From contig NZ_CP012159.1 in NCBI RefSeq assembly GCF_001189295.1, positions 7,557,001 through 7,621,000 on the forward strand: a stretch of DNA of 64,000 nucleotides. Direction: 5' to 3'. This DNA is from Chondromyces crocatus (GTDB lineage: Bacteria; Myxococcota_A; Polyangia; Polyangiales; Polyangiaceae). Below the pieces are notes generated by a model that saw nothing but the letters and a program-made list of their open reading frames with translations, was not told the origin of the DNA and made no database searches. The translations under genes were made by a program, and so were the position numbers. This document shows, piece after piece, positions 39,679 to 49,272 of this stretch; positions within the stretch are counted from its first letter, which is position 1; the number at the start of each line of letters is the position of its first letter.

Positions 39679-41811
39679 CTACTCTGCTTGCCCGTCGTCG
39701 CCGGTCCAGGCGCCTGGCACGGCGTTGGCAATCAGGATCGACCCCGCGCAGACGAACAGCCAGCGCTCACAGGGCATCCCCGGGAACCGATCGAGGCATT
39801 GTGCTGCGCTCGTGCCGATGCGGACGAGGTTGCCGTTGCCTCCGGTCAGCCCCACCACGAGCTGGGCCTCGTCGAGGAACGCAGCCCCGTGGACCCTCAA
39901 CCGTGTCCCCACCGTCCCCCCCGGAGGCGGCTGGAACGTGTCCGGGTAGGTGACGCTCGACAGGCTCTTCCACGGCTCCACCTGGAAGACCTCGCTGCCC
40001 TTCGACGACACCATGGCCACGCAGGTGCCATCGGGAGAACGCACCAGCCCATCGCCCGCCTGGCAAGGATGCAACAGCCGCCAGGCGTGGGTCGCCGCAT
40101 CGAAGTCCAGCACCCCTCGCTGCCCCAGCGCGAGCCAGCGATCCCCATCGAGCCACGCCACGGCGTGCACCTCCTCCGGCAACGGAGGCAGCGCTTCCAT
40201 CACGCCCGTCGCGGGGAACACGAGGGCGGCGCGTCCACGCTGTCCGGTCACCAGAAGCCGACGCCCCACCCCGTCGAACGCGGCAGCGAGCGGCGCTTCG
40301 AAGGGAAGCCGGGTCGGCTCCTGGAGCCCCACCAGCCAGACCCCTCCCTCTTCCAGCACGGCCCAGAGACCTGACGAGGAGGCCGCGAGCGAGCGTGCCG
40401 AGGGGCCCACCGTCACGAGGGACTCGCGGCCTGGAACGAGCTTCCCGGTCTGCCCGTCCAGCTCGCAGAGCGTCCCCCGCCCATCGAGCACCGCCACCCG
40501 CCCATCGCCCGTGCCGAGCGCCACCACCTCGGCGTCGCCACTCCACCGCCACCGCGGCGCGTCCTGCGCGTGGGCGAGCACAGCGCAGTCGTCGGCGATG
40601 AGCGAGATCCCCTCCGTGAGCTCGGCGGACACCCGCGCTCGGGAGGCGGAGCGTGTCCCCGACAGCGCGGCGCAGGCGGGCCGGACATGGATCGTCTGGC
40701 GGCGGGCCTTGGCGCTGACGCGCTTGCGTGGCAACGCGGTGAGCTCCTCACCGGGCACCCCGAACAGCACCAAGGACCCGCGCAGCTCACGCGCCACGAC
40801 GAGGATCCCTGCGTCGCTCCATCGAAGGAAGCTCGTCCCCTTGCGCGGGGGCAAGCACCTCGCGGGGACCTTCACCAGCGCGTCGTCGGCAGGGTCGTAG
40901 AGCATGATGCCACCGCTCGTGAGCTCGAGCAGGAGGGTGCCCTGAGGGCCAGGACCCATCGTCTGGATCGACATCCCGGCGAGGTGCTGGACGAGGTCTG
41001 CCTTGCCGCGGCGCGCCTCCACGAGCGCAGAGCGCTCGTCCAGGAAGAAGAACCCGTCCTGGTCCACGGGGACCGGCGTGAACCGCTGCCACCAGGGAGC
41101 GCGCATGCGAGGCTCGAAGGTCGTCACGAAGCGCCGGCCATCCCACTCCAGACCGTGACCATCCCAGAGCAGCACATCACAGCCATCCCCGAGCTGGATC
41201 ACGCGCATCGAACAGCGCTCCGAGCCACTCTCGTCGGGCCGCCGGTAGGGAGGGACGCTCCGCTCCTCGACCCACGCACCGTCGCGCAGCACGTAAGGGT
41301 GATGGCGCTCGTCGATGCCGGAGAACCGCGGCAAGAGGACCGGCATCTCTCCGACGTAAGCGACATCGTCGACGTTGTAGGCGTGCGCCCGCTCGGAGCT
41401 GCGCGTCACCTCGTCGAGCGGCCTCAGCGCCTCGTCCCAATTCGGCGGCGGCACCGGCTCCGGACACTCCAGGGACGGGAGCGTGTCGGCCCCGGACTCG
41501 TAGATCCGGAGGAAGTACGTGTGCCGTGGAGGGGCGCTGTCCCCTGGGCTCTCCAGGTCCGGGTCGAACCGTGGGTCCCGATCCCTGTACCCGTGCACCA
41601 ACCAGCGACCACGCCGGCTTCGCGCCGCGTGGAACACGCGCCCCGTCAGCGCATGGGTGACCACCTGGGGCGGCCAGGTCTGCACATCGACGACCACCGA
41701 CGTCCCGGTGGCACCGTCGCTTCCTCCGTACGAAGACGAAAAGATCAGCTCAGCCCCTGAGAAGGCCGCGAGGTCGGGGAGGCTCAAGGGAACCGCGAAC
41801 GGAGGTTGCAT
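39679..41811 (-). CDS. Beta-propeller-like (WD40-type) protein of unknown function
   Basis: 710 residues from the ATG at 41811. No signal peptide at this start. The protein is a run of short beta repeats with the look of a propeller (RVAVLDGRGTLCELDGQTGKL; GLWAVLEEGGVWLVGL; VVALGTGDGRVAVLDG; SPDGTCVAMVSSKGSEVFQV), but strict GH/WD dipeptides are missing. A scaffold or regulatory role is usual for such proteins. Isolated on the minus strand. Confidence 0.75.
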   Translation of the reverse strand: MQPPFAVPLSLPDLAAFSGAELIFSSSYGGSDGATGTSVVVDVQTWPPQVVTHALTGRVFHAARSRRGRWLVHGYRDRDPRFDPDLESPGDSAPPRHTYFLRIYESGADTLPSLECPEPVPPPNWDEALRPLDEVTRSSERAHAYNVDDVAYVGEMPVLLPRFSGIDERHHPYVLRDGAWVEERSVPPYRRPDESGSERCSMRVIQLGDGCDVLLWDGHGLEWDGRRFVTTFEPRMRAPWWQRFTPVPVDQDGFFFLDERSALVEARRGKADLVQHLAGMSIQTMGPGPQGTLLLELTSGGIMLYDPADDALVKVPARCLPPRKGTSFLRWSDAGILVVARELRGSLVLFGVPGEELTALPRKRVSAKARRQTIHVRPACAALSGTRSASRARVSAELTEGISLIADDCAVLAHAQDAPRWRWSGDAEVVALGTGDGRVAVLDGRGTLCELDGQTGKLVPGRESLVTVGPSARSLAASSSGLWAVLEEGGVWLVGLQEPTRLPFEAPLAAAFDGVGRRLLVTGQRGRAALVFPATGVMEALPPLPEEVHAVAWLDGDRWLALGQRGVLDFDAATHAWRLLHPCQAGDGLVRSPDGTCVAMVSSKGSEVFQVEPWKSLSSVTYPDTFQPPPGGTVGTRLRVHGAAFLDEAQLVVGLTGGNGNLVRIGTSAAQCLDRFPGMPCERWLFVCAGSILIANAVPGAWTGDDGQAE

Positions 41812-42069
41812 CGTGCCCTCGGCCCGAACGTATCCCGGACCCGGCCGGGGGCCCGCGGGATTCCGACCAGCGCACAACGATGGCCAGCGCTCACGGAATG
41901 GCGGTTTCCGGAAGCGGGATTACCCTGGTTCGACGACTCTCTTCGACCCGAGGGCTGTCCAACCGAGGATGGCAGCCCTAGCTGTCTCCGTGGACCACGG
42001 CGTGTCCGCCGACGGCCGACAGCGGCTCCCCTGCCGCAACCTCGGACCGGCCGGAAAAACGAGGGGTTC

Positions 42070-42456
42070 ATGGGAATCCAGCCAGAACGAATCGCGACGT
42101 CTCAGGACCGCAGCATCCAGCCCTACCTGGACAGACTCTGCCGCCACCTGCGCCAGACGCACCACGCGGCAGTCTTCCGCTACACCGAAAGCGAGCTGCG
42201 CGCGCTGGCCGAGGCTGGCATCGCGCGCGCCCGGCGCCACGGCTTGACCTTCCAGCCAGCCATCACCTTCTTCGTCACCCTGCAGTTCGTCATCGCACCC
42301 GACTTCGACGAGCACCCCCGGATCCGGCAGATCCTCATGGATGAGCGCCTACCACCGGACGAGCGGATCGACGTCCTCGCCGTGAGCGTCCCCGAAGCCA
42401 CCTGGCGCGAGGCCGCCCGCGCCAGGGGAGCTCGTGGCGAGGCCGCCATTCAGTGA
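42070..42456 (+). CDS. Small protein of unknown function, possibly T6SS-accessory-like
   Basis: 128 residues from the ATG at 42070. Helical, with the pattern FRYTESELRALAEAGIARARRHGL followed by FFVTLQFVIAPDFDEHPRIRQIL. From memory this resembles the small proteins often found next to PAAR/VgrG effectors of type VI secretion (an aromatic-rich '...LGPDFD...' segment). No secretion gene is nearby here, so the link is tentative. Confidence 0.6.
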   Translation: MGIQPERIATSQDRSIQPYLDRLCRHLRQTHHAAVFRYTESELRALAEAGIARARRHGLTFQPAITFFVTLQFVIAPDFDEHPRIRQILMDERLPPDERIDVLAVSVPEATWREAARARGARGEAAIQ

Positions 42457-42487
42457 CGACGAGGCCTCTCGCGCCCCCGAACGCACC

Positions 42488-43771
42488 TCACAACGGGACG
42501 ACGCTCAGAGAAGCGGGCGCGTTGCCATTCGCGAAGAGGCCATGCAGATAGTAGAGGCTGGAATCCGCCACCACGAACGCGAAGGGGGAGTGCTGTTGCG
42601 CCACCAGCGCCTGGGTCGGGCAACCTCCCGCCTTGGGGCCCTTCATGATGAGCATCGTCCCGATGCCACTCTCCATCCCATTCGTGAAGACGAAACCATC
42701 GCGAAGCACGAGGTGATGTGCGTTGACCGAGGCGTCCGAGATCACCTCGGTCTCTCCCCCCTGCTTCGGAATGCGAAGGACGGCATCGCCAGGGCCGCTC
42801 CTGTCGATCCAGTACACGTGGCTCTCGTCGACGGCGATCCCGGAGATCACCTCGCTGAACTCTTCTGGACATGGCGTCGATGCGAGCACCGTGAGTCCGC
42901 TTCCATTGAGGTTCGCGCGCATCACGGCAGAGGTCGTGGTCCAGTAAACGGCTTGCGAATCGACCACGATGTTCCGTACCCACTCGTCGTAGTGAAAGCT
43001 TCCCCGGGGCAACGAGGCCAGCCGCGTTGTTGCGCCTCCGTCGAAAGGAGCAGTCATCACGGCGGCTCCTGATGTCCCATCGTACGTCCAGTAGAAACGC
43101 CCCGTCGCCGTGTCGGCGATCATGTCGGAGACTTTCCCGGTCAGATCCGAGGTGCTCCAGAGGGTTCCCTGCGCGCCACTCAGGGTGTCGCGCCACTGGA
43201 TCGTTCGGCCGAACTCGACCCAGTAGACTCTTCTCCCTCGGATCATCAGCTTGCCGGGGTTGACCCCCGTCACGACCACCTGCTCTGCCCCTCCCTGAAG
43301 GGGCATACGGGTCACCGTTCCCTGATTGAAGGTCGCGATGGGATAGGTGCTCCAGTAGAGAAAATCCCCTGCGATCTGGAGATCTTTGGGTCCCTGGATG
43401 CCTTGCACCAGCAGCGTCGGCGTCGCCCCCCCACCAGGCAAAGGACACGCCGCCGTCCAACGCTCGTCGCAGGCCAATGCACTCCCGCCAGAGCCCCCTG
43501 CGCCGCCACCACTCCCGCCAGAGCCCCCTGCGCCGCCACCGCTCCCATCCGAGCCCCCCACGCCGCCACCGCTCCCATCCGAGCCCCCCACGCCGCCACC
43601 GCTCCCATCCGAGCCCCCCACGCCGCCACCACTTCCGCCGAAGCCCCCGGCGCCTTCCGGAGGGTCGCCCGTCGTAGAAGTCGTCGACGTGTGCTCCGAG
43701 CTGCACCCCAGGAGCACGACGAGCAGCGCGGACACGGAGATGAGAGACTTTGCATGGAACGCTCGGAGCAT
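42488..43771 (-). CDS. Surface lipoprotein with Gly/Ser repeat linker and propeller domain
   Basis: 427 residues. Signal peptide with lipobox (SALLVVLLGC, Cys about 23), then a Gly/Ser/Asp repeat linker (GGVGGSDGSG units, residues about 45-95), then a domain of about 300 residues with repeats such as DLQIAGDFLYWSTYP, LMIRGRRVYWVEF, DMIADTATGRFYWTYD and GIAVDESHVYWIDR. This is the pattern of six-bladed propellers with a Y-W-x-D/E signature. Likely an exported ligand-binding or adhesive lipoprotein; such Gly-rich tethers are common in myxobacterial lipoproteins. Confidence 0.85.
   Translation of the reverse strand: MLRAFHAKSLISVSALLVVLLGCSSEHTSTTSTTGDPPEGAGGFGGSGGGVGGSDGSGGGVGGSDGSGGGVGGSDGSGGGAGGSGGSGGGAGGSGGSALACDERWTAACPLPGGGATPTLLVQGIQGPKDLQIAGDFLYWSTYPIATFNQGTVTRMPLQGGAEQVVVTGVNPGKLMIRGRRVYWVEFGRTIQWRDTLSGAQGTLWSTSDLTGKVSDMIADTATGRFYWTYDGTSGAAVMTAPFDGGATTRLASLPRGSFHYDEWVRNIVVDSQAVYWTTTSAVMRANLNGSGLTVLASTPCPEEFSEVISGIAVDESHVYWIDRSGPGDAVLRIPKQGGETEVISDASVNAHHLVLRDGFVFTNGMESGIGTMLIMKGPKAGGCPTQALVAQQHSPFAFVVADSSLYYLHGLFANGNAPASLSVVPL
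43483..43650. repeat. Tandem 30-bp coding repeats (Gly/Ser linker)
   Basis: About five units of 30 bp encoding GGVGGSDGSG-type decapeptides inside the lipoprotein gene. Copies differ by a few bases; length variation between strains would be expected. Confidence 0.85.
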
Positions 43772-44022
43772 CGTCAACCTCCCGGTGGCTGGCTGCCACA
43801 CGTCCGATGGACGACCGTGCGCCTGCACCCATGCAACGAGAGGCGTCGGAATCCTGCTTTTCGCGCCTCGACCCCGCCTGCAATGCAGCTCTGCACGCCT
43901 GTCGTGCGGAGTTACGACGCGCACCTCCCAGATGCCGCTCACGACGGGATCCATCGACAGCCGACGATTCCGCGTTGTTTTGCTCCTCGCGGGAGCAGCC
44001 GACTGGACTAGGGTCGGCGTCG

Positions 44023-44643
44023 ATGCGTTCCCGTTACCCTCTCTTCGGGATCTTCGCTGCCCTGCTCTCGGCCACGGCCTGCGTACCTCGGTACACGCAG
44101 TTCCACGGAGAGACGATCGTGGGCGTCGGCGAAGAACTGAACTGTCCACCTCCAAGACCTCCGCCTCAGAGACCACGCCGGCGTGTGACCCTCGGGAAAG
44201 AGCGGCTGGAGATCAACGAGAAGATCCAGTTCGCCGTGAACCAGGCCGTGATCTTGCCGGCGTCTTCGTCGCTCCTCGACGAGATCGCACAGACGCTGAA
44301 AGAACACCCGGAGCTACCGAAGATCGAGGTTCAGGGTCATTCCAGCAGCGAGGGTGACCGGAACAAGAACAAGACCCTCTCGCAAGCACGCGCCGAGGCC
44401 GTGGTGAAAGCCCTGACCGATCGCGGTGTGAAAAACGAGGTGCTCACCCCCAAGGGCTTCGGCTCCGAGAACCCCGTCGCCAGCAACGACACCGAGGAGG
44501 GACGCGAGAAGAACCGCCGCGTCGAGTTCGTCATCGTCTACCCGGAAGGCCCTGGCGGTCCTCGGGGTCGGCGAGGTGGACCCGAAGGTCGGAGACCGAC
44601 GGACACCGAAGGCGCTACGCCGCGAAAGGATGGTGCGAAATGA
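44023..44643 (+). CDS. OmpA-family lipoprotein
   Basis: 206 residues. Lipoprotein signal (FGIFAALLSATAC), short Pro-rich segment, then an OmpA C-terminal peptidoglycan-binding domain (IQFAVNQAVILPASSSLLDEI; IEVQGHSSSEGDRNKNKTLS; LSQARAEAVVKALTDRGV; DTEEGREKNRRVEFV), with a Gly/Arg-rich tail. The His/Ser/Asp pattern of the domain is complete, so it should anchor the outer membrane to the wall. First gene of a four-gene operon with 4-bp overlaps. Confidence 0.92.
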   Translation: MRSRYPLFGIFAALLSATACVPRYTQFHGETIVGVGEELNCPPPRPPPQRPRRRVTLGKERLEINEKIQFAVNQAVILPASSSLLDEIAQTLKEHPELPKIEVQGHSSSEGDRNKNKTLSQARAEAVVKALTDRGVKNEVLTPKGFGSENPVASNDTEEGREKNRRVEFVIVYPEGPGGPRGRRGGPEGRRPTDTEGATPRKDGAK

Positions 44644-45158
44644 TGCGTACGCTCTGCATCACCCTCGGCGTCGTGACGCTGAGCGGCTGCATGGTCGACA
44701 AAGGGGGCGGCGCGACAGCCCGCACCCCCGTGGAATGGCAGTCGCTCGTCGGACAGCAAATCGACGCGCGCTCCGACGCGCTCTACGCCTGCTACGCTCA
44801 GGCAGAAGCAGCATCTCCGGATCAGCCGCCCCCACCTCCGCCAGGTCCCGACGCCAGGCGTCCCCGCCGGCGCGGCCAGTCTCCCACGGGCGAACCAGTC
44901 CCTCCGAAAGAGTCCAAGCTCGTCGTCGTCCGGCTCTTCGAAAGCGTGTTCGTCGGCGAATCGTTCGTCGCCTCGCAAGCCCCGGGACGTCACGGCACCC
45001 CGATCGACGACGCCCTCTCCCGCTGCGTCGTGGGAGCGCTCAGCGACATCGCCCTTCCGGCCGGCGACAAGAGCCGCGGCGTGGGCACCTGGTGGATCGT
45101 CTTCGACCCCGCCAAGCTCGTCACCACGAAAGCCCCAGCCGCCCAGGAGGCACCATGA
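44640..45158 (+). CDS. Lipoprotein of unknown function
   Basis: 172 residues with lipobox GVVTLSGC (Cys about 17), the segment ARTPVEWQSLVGQQIDARSD, a Pro-rich stretch, and a C-terminal domain with a lone Cys (DALSRCVVGALSDI). It shares its layout with the last gene of this operon (TPQQWQQAITHAIDER), so the two are paralogues. Start overlaps the OmpA stop by 4 bp. Confidence 0.8.
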   Translation: MMRTLCITLGVVTLSGCMVDKGGGATARTPVEWQSLVGQQIDARSDALYACYAQAEAASPDQPPPPPPGPDARRPRRRGQSPTGEPVPPKESKLVVVRLFESVFVGESFVASQAPGRHGTPIDDALSRCVVGALSDIALPAGDKSRGVGTWWIVFDPAKLVTTKAPAAQEAP

Positions 45159-45394
45159 ACAGCCACGCATTCCAGCAGCGCAAGCGCCTCACGATGGCCC
45201 GAGCCGCGGTGTCACTCGTGCTCCCCCTCGGCCTGCTCGCCTCGATGACGGGCTGCACCTACTCCCCCTACGTGCGGGTCGAGGGGGACACCCTCGTCGG
45301 CGGCCAGCTCCCTCCACCGCCCTCCTGCCCGCCCTCACGCGCCTTGCCGCCTCCCGCAGACGGCGATCCCGCGTCCCAGGAAGGTGCCCAGTGA
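45155..45394 (+). CDS. Small lipoprotein related to the OmpA N-terminus
   Basis: 79 residues, with lipobox LLASMTGC and then TYSPYVRVEGDTLVGGQLPPPPS. This mirrors the segment PRYTQFHGETIVGVGEELNCPPP of the OmpA-like protein two genes upstream but without the OmpA domain. AGGAGG lies before the ATG at 45155. Overlaps both neighbours by 4 bp. Confidence 0.75.
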   Translation: MNSHAFQQRKRLTMARAAVSLVLPLGLLASMTGCTYSPYVRVEGDTLVGGQLPPPPSCPPSRALPPPADGDPASQEGAQ

Positions 45395-45873
45395 AGCGCC
45401 TCGCCCTCGGTTGCCTCGCCATGCTCGCCCTCTCGGGTTGCTACGCCCGCCAGGGCACCATGCTGCGCACACCGCAGCAGTGGCAGCAGGCGATCACCCA
45501 CGCCATCGACGAACGACAGCACCTCCTCCGGTTCTGTTTCAACGAGGCCCCCCCCGAGCCCACGACCGTGACCGTGCTGTTCTACGGCTACCCCGACGAC
45601 AGCGGCTCACAGATCCTGCAAGCGTCCGTCTACCGCCCTGCAGGAGCCACACCTCTGCCCCCGGCCGCGGCCGCGCTCTCCGAGTGCGTGGTCAACACCC
45701 TCAACAACACCCTCGTCATCCCCGGCGACGACGGCAACGCGGTCCAGGCCACCTGGCGTCTCACCTTCGATCGCGGCGCCCCGGCCCGCATCACCGCGAG
45801 CCCTGCAAGCGCGTCGACCAGCGCCGCCGCAGAACCTCCCGCCAGCGCGCCGACGACACCTCCGACCCCGTAG
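45391..45873 (+). CDS. Lipoprotein, paralogue of the second gene of the operon
   Basis: 160 residues from a GTG at 45391. Lipobox LAMLALSGC, TPQQWQQAITHAIDERQHLL, Cys in FCFNEAPPEP, second Cys in LSECVVNTLNN. The operon thus has an A-B-A'-B' layout (OmpA form, lipoprotein, short form, lipoprotein), probably from duplication. Confidence 0.8.
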   Translation: MKRLALGCLAMLALSGCYARQGTMLRTPQQWQQAITHAIDERQHLLRFCFNEAPPEPTTVTVLFYGYPDDSGSQILQASVYRPAGATPLPPAAAALSECVVNTLNNTLVIPGDDGNAVQATWRLTFDRGAPARITASPASASTSAAAEPPASAPTTPPTP

Positions 45874-46153
45874 TCACGCGTCCCCCACGCCAAAAGCACC
45901 CTCCCATCAGGAGCCCATCCGCGACGGAATCGCGCTCCGCCGCCATGAAGAACGCGCGTCCACGCTCTCCATCGCCGTCCTCGAAGCCCCCCGCGCAGGC
46001 CCACCGACCAGGGCACTCACGATCTCGAGGCCTGAACGAAGAGGGATCTCGGTCCGGCTTCCTCGACGCACGATCTCGGCGTTGTAGGATGCGCTCGGGC
46101 AACCTGTTGCGAGCCGTTTAGCTCACCGCAGGCCCGACGGAGAGGATCGAGCA

Positions 46154-47245
46154 ATGCAATCGAAGTCACGATGGGGTGGACTGACGTCGTTATGCGCGCT
46201 GGCGCTCCTTGCATGCGGCGAGACCAGTTCGGAAGACGAAGAGCTCATGCTCGACATGGGCATGGCCTCCCAGGCCTCCTGCGGTGTGGCAGGAACCAGC
46301 AGCTTGATCCCCACGATGTCCGGCAACACGAGCCCATCGGGAAGCGTCACCAGCAGCGGCGTCTATTCATCGAGCTATTCGCCCTGGCAGGCTCTCGATG
46401 CGACGACCGCCACCCTCTGGCTGTCGAACATGTACGCCTCCTCGGTCTGGCTCGCCTACGAGTGGGGTGGAGGCGTCGCCAAGACGGCGACCTCGTACCA
46501 GATCACCTATGCCAACGGCAGCTGCTGCGAGCAGCGCGGCCCCAAGAACTGGACGCTCCAGGGCTGGAACGGCGCATCCTGGACCACCGTGGATACGGTG
46601 ACGAACCAGACCGGATGGTACGGCAATCCCATTCGCACCTTCGAGGTCGACCATCCAGGGTCCTTCACGAAGTACCGGCTCCACGTGACGGCGGACAACT
46701 ACAATGACCCCGGCCATCCGATCACGCTCGTCTCCATTGCGTCCCTCCAGCTCCAGGGCCGCGACGTGGTGTCGCAAGTTCCCACGATGTCTGGCGACAC
46801 GAGCCCGTCGGGGCTCGTCACCAGCAGCGGTGTCTATTCATCGAGCTATCCGCCCTGGCAGGTGTTCGACGCAACCACTGCCACGCTCTGGCTGTCCAAC
46901 ATGTACGCCACCGCGGTCTGGCTCGCTTACGAGTGGGGTGGAGGTGCCGCCAAGCCGGTCACCTCGTACCAGATCACCTACGCCAATGGCAGCTGCTGTG
47001 CACAGCGCGGTCCCAGGAACTGGACGCTCCAGGGCTGGAATGGTTCGTCCTGGATCACCGTGGACACGGAGACGAACCAGACCGGATGGTACGGCGACCC
47101 CATCCGCACCTTCGAGGTCGACCGGCCCGGCTGCTACACGAAGTACCGGCTGCACGTGACCGCAGACAACTACAACGATCCCACGTACCCGATCACGCTG
47201 GTGTCCATCGCGAGCCTGCGACTCCAAGGCCCCGAAGCCCCCTGA
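46154..47245 (+). CDS. Lipoprotein with two tandem discoidin-like domains
   Basis: 363 residues. Signal peptide and lipobox (LCALALLAC, Cys about 19). Two domains of about 150 residues are roughly 85% identical to each other (each starts PTMSG(N/D)TSPSG and contains ALDATTATLWLSNMYA or VFDATTATLWLSNMYA, YQITYANGSCC, NWTLQGWNG, TKYRLHVTADNYNDP). This is the pattern of F5/8 type C carbohydrate-binding modules. Likely a surface adhesin or sugar binder. The recent duplication is also visible in the DNA (46310-46770 against 46780-47240). Confidence 0.85.
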   Translation: MQSKSRWGGLTSLCALALLACGETSSEDEELMLDMGMASQASCGVAGTSSLIPTMSGNTSPSGSVTSSGVYSSSYSPWQALDATTATLWLSNMYASSVWLAYEWGGGVAKTATSYQITYANGSCCEQRGPKNWTLQGWNGASWTTVDTVTNQTGWYGNPIRTFEVDHPGSFTKYRLHVTADNYNDPGHPITLVSIASLQLQGRDVVSQVPTMSGDTSPSGLVTSSGVYSSSYPPWQVFDATTATLWLSNMYATAVWLAYEWGGGAAKPVTSYQITYANGSCCAQRGPRNWTLQGWNGSSWITVDTETNQTGWYGDPIRTFEVDRPGCYTKYRLHVTADNYNDPTYPITLVSIASLRLQGPEAP

Positions 47246-47305
47246 GGTCCCCCCCGCTCGGCGTGACGGCGCGACGCCTTCCCGCCGACGAACCTCCTCC
47301 CGCGC

Positions 47306-48058
47306 TCACCGGATCGTGTAGCCGCCGTCGATCACGAGCGACGCGCCGGTGATGTAGGACGCCCAGTCCGACAGCAGGAACAGCACGGGGCGCGCGATCT
47401 CCTCCTGACGCGCCCCACGCCCCAGGATCGTCCCGCTGATGAACCCGGCATAGAGCGCCTGCCCTTCCTTCACGTGATCCCAGATCTCCGTCTCCACCGG
47501 CCCTGGCAGCACCGCGTTCACCCGGATGTTGCTCGCCGCCGCATCCAGAGCGGCCCCCTTGGTCAGCCCGATGATCCCGTGCTTGGACGTCACGTACGCG
47601 GTCATCATCGGCGCCCCCACCATGCTCAGGACTGACGCGCAGTTCACGATCGCGCCTCCGCCCGTCTTCTGCATGGCCTGGATCTCGTACTTCATGCTGA
47701 CGAAGACGGCGTTCAGGTTGACCGAGATCAAGTCCAGGTACTCCTGGTGGGGAACCTCGTCGAACCGCTGGAATGGACCTGCCGTACCGGCGTTGTTGAA
47801 TGCGCCGTCCAGCCGCCCGTACTCGTGGACGGTGCGCTGGACGAGCGCAGCGAGGCTCTCCTCTTGTGTGACGTCGGTGCGCACGAACAGCGCGTGTCCC
47901 CCTTCCGAGCGGATGCGGGCGACGAGTTCCTCGCCCCGGTCGGCGCGACGGCTGGCGGCGACGACCTTCGCGCCCTGGCGTGCCGCTTCCACTGCGGTCG
48001 CCGCGCCGATCCCCGAAGTCGCGCCGGTGACGATGATGACTTTGTCTTTGAGCAACAT
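47306..48058 (-). CDS. Short-chain dehydrogenase/reductase
   Basis: 250 residues from the ATG at 48058 (GAGGAG upstream). NAD(P) loop TGATSGIGAA, FNNAGTAGP (NNAG motif), catalytic Ser in VNCASVLS, YVTSKHG (YxxxK), and a C-terminal DWASYITGASLVIDGGYTI end typical of classical SDRs. Alcohol/ketone oxidoreductase; substrate not predictable. Stands alone. Confidence 0.94.
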   Translation of the reverse strand: MLLKDKVIIVTGATSGIGAATAVEAARQGAKVVAASRRADRGEELVARIRSEGGHALFVRTDVTQEESLAALVQRTVHEYGRLDGAFNNAGTAGPFQRFDEVPHQEYLDLISVNLNAVFVSMKYEIQAMQKTGGGAIVNCASVLSMVGAPMMTAYVTSKHGIIGLTKGAALDAAASNIRVNAVLPGPVETEIWDHVKEGQALYAGFISGTILGRGARQEEIARPVLFLLSDWASYITGASLVIDGGYTIR

Positions 48059-48747
48059 GGATCTCCTCGTGGCCACTGGCCTGGTGATTGAATGATGCAA
48101 TCATCCGTGCGAGGGACGTTCCCCGGGATGGAGCACGTCCGACGCCGGAACATCCGGGTCCTCTCCGTGATGCGATGGCCTGACGACCGTATTCAGGGCT
48201 GCGCGGGGACCGTTCGCCACGAGGCGACACCGGCCAGCGACGTTCTCACCAACGCCACCGCACCGTCCACCTGCACACCGGAGATGGAACGAAGCACGTC
48301 CGCCTTCCTGTGCGGCTCATCCTGCCGGTGCGACCGCCACCAGCAGCGCCATGTTAGCCAGCTCAACGGAGAGGACAAGCCTCCAGCATGTCCCTCTTTC
48401 GGGATATGCGATCGGAGATCGCGGATCTCTCGGTCCGCGAGGCATGCATCGAGCGCTGGGCGGGGTCGCAGGGGAAGCGCTGGACGCCCTGATTCACACG
48501 GCAGGGGCACGCGCCCCCGCCGCCCCGCCGAGCAAAGCTCGTCGGGGCCCCACCACCCCGCGATCCACTCGGGAAATCAGGCATGTCTCGCCGCTTCGGG
48601 CCTGACGTCGGTGCATCGAGAAGCGGGCGAAGTCTCCGGCCGTGTGCATGAGGAGGCCATCGCCCCTTGAAGTCGTGTCCTGGGAGGGAACGCCCGCGCG
48701 TGAAGACAGGGGCGCGACGACGCCAGCCGGCGCCGTCGCGCGGAGGC
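48059..48747. other. Gene-free spacer with a dispersed element
   Basis: No supported gene. Bases 48493-48545 (CACACGGCAGGGGCACGCGC and following) recur, with small changes, at 58907-58995. Confidence 0.5.
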
Positions 48748-49272
48748 TCAGATCTTCACGCAGGTCGCCGCATTGTTGAACGTGCTGCAACCACCGCATG
48801 AGCTGCTGCAGAAGAACGACGACGCGGCGTACCCGCTGGGGCAGACCGTCCCGCAGGTGTTGAAGCTGCTGCCGGTATTCGCCTCGCAGGTCGCCGCGTT
48901 GTTGTAGCTCGAGCAGCCACCGCAGGAGCTGCTGCACAGATACTGCGTCGGGTGATACCCGCTCGGACAGATGGTGCCGCACATGAAGAAGCTGCTGCCC
49001 GTGTTGGGCTCACAGTTCGCGGCGTTGACGTACCCGATGCAGCCGGCCCCGCACGACCCCGAACAGAGGTACTGATCGGGGTGGTAGCCGCTCGGACAGG
49101 CCGTCCCGCAGATGAACAGCTCGGACTCGGCGGTCCCCACGGCCTCCTCCTCCCCCTCGACGATCGCGGAGGACGGGTCATCGACGAGGTCCTCCTCCGG
49201 CGCCACGGCGCAAGCGACGGCGAGCGAGGCGAACACGGACAGAGCAGCAGACGCGAACAACTTCTTGATCAT
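48748..49272 (-). CDS. Cys-rich lipoprotein with three tandem repeats
   Basis: 174 residues from the ATG at 49272. Signal peptide ending in LAVAC (lipobox), acidic linker, then three repeats of about 40 residues of the form CGT-CPSGY-(x)4-YLCS-SCGG-C-Y-NAATC, each with six to seven cysteines and a conserved Asn-Ala-Ala. These look like small disulphide-stabilised modules. Unknown family, probably surface exposed. Confidence 0.85.
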   Translation of the reverse strand: MIKKLFASAALSVFASLAVACAVAPEEDLVDDPSSAIVEGEEEAVGTAESELFICGTACPSGYHPDQYLCSGSCGAGCIGYVNAANCEPNTGSSFFMCGTICPSGYHPTQYLCSSSCGGCSSYNNAATCEANTGSSFNTCGTVCPSGYAASSFFCSSSCGGCSTFNNAATCVKI

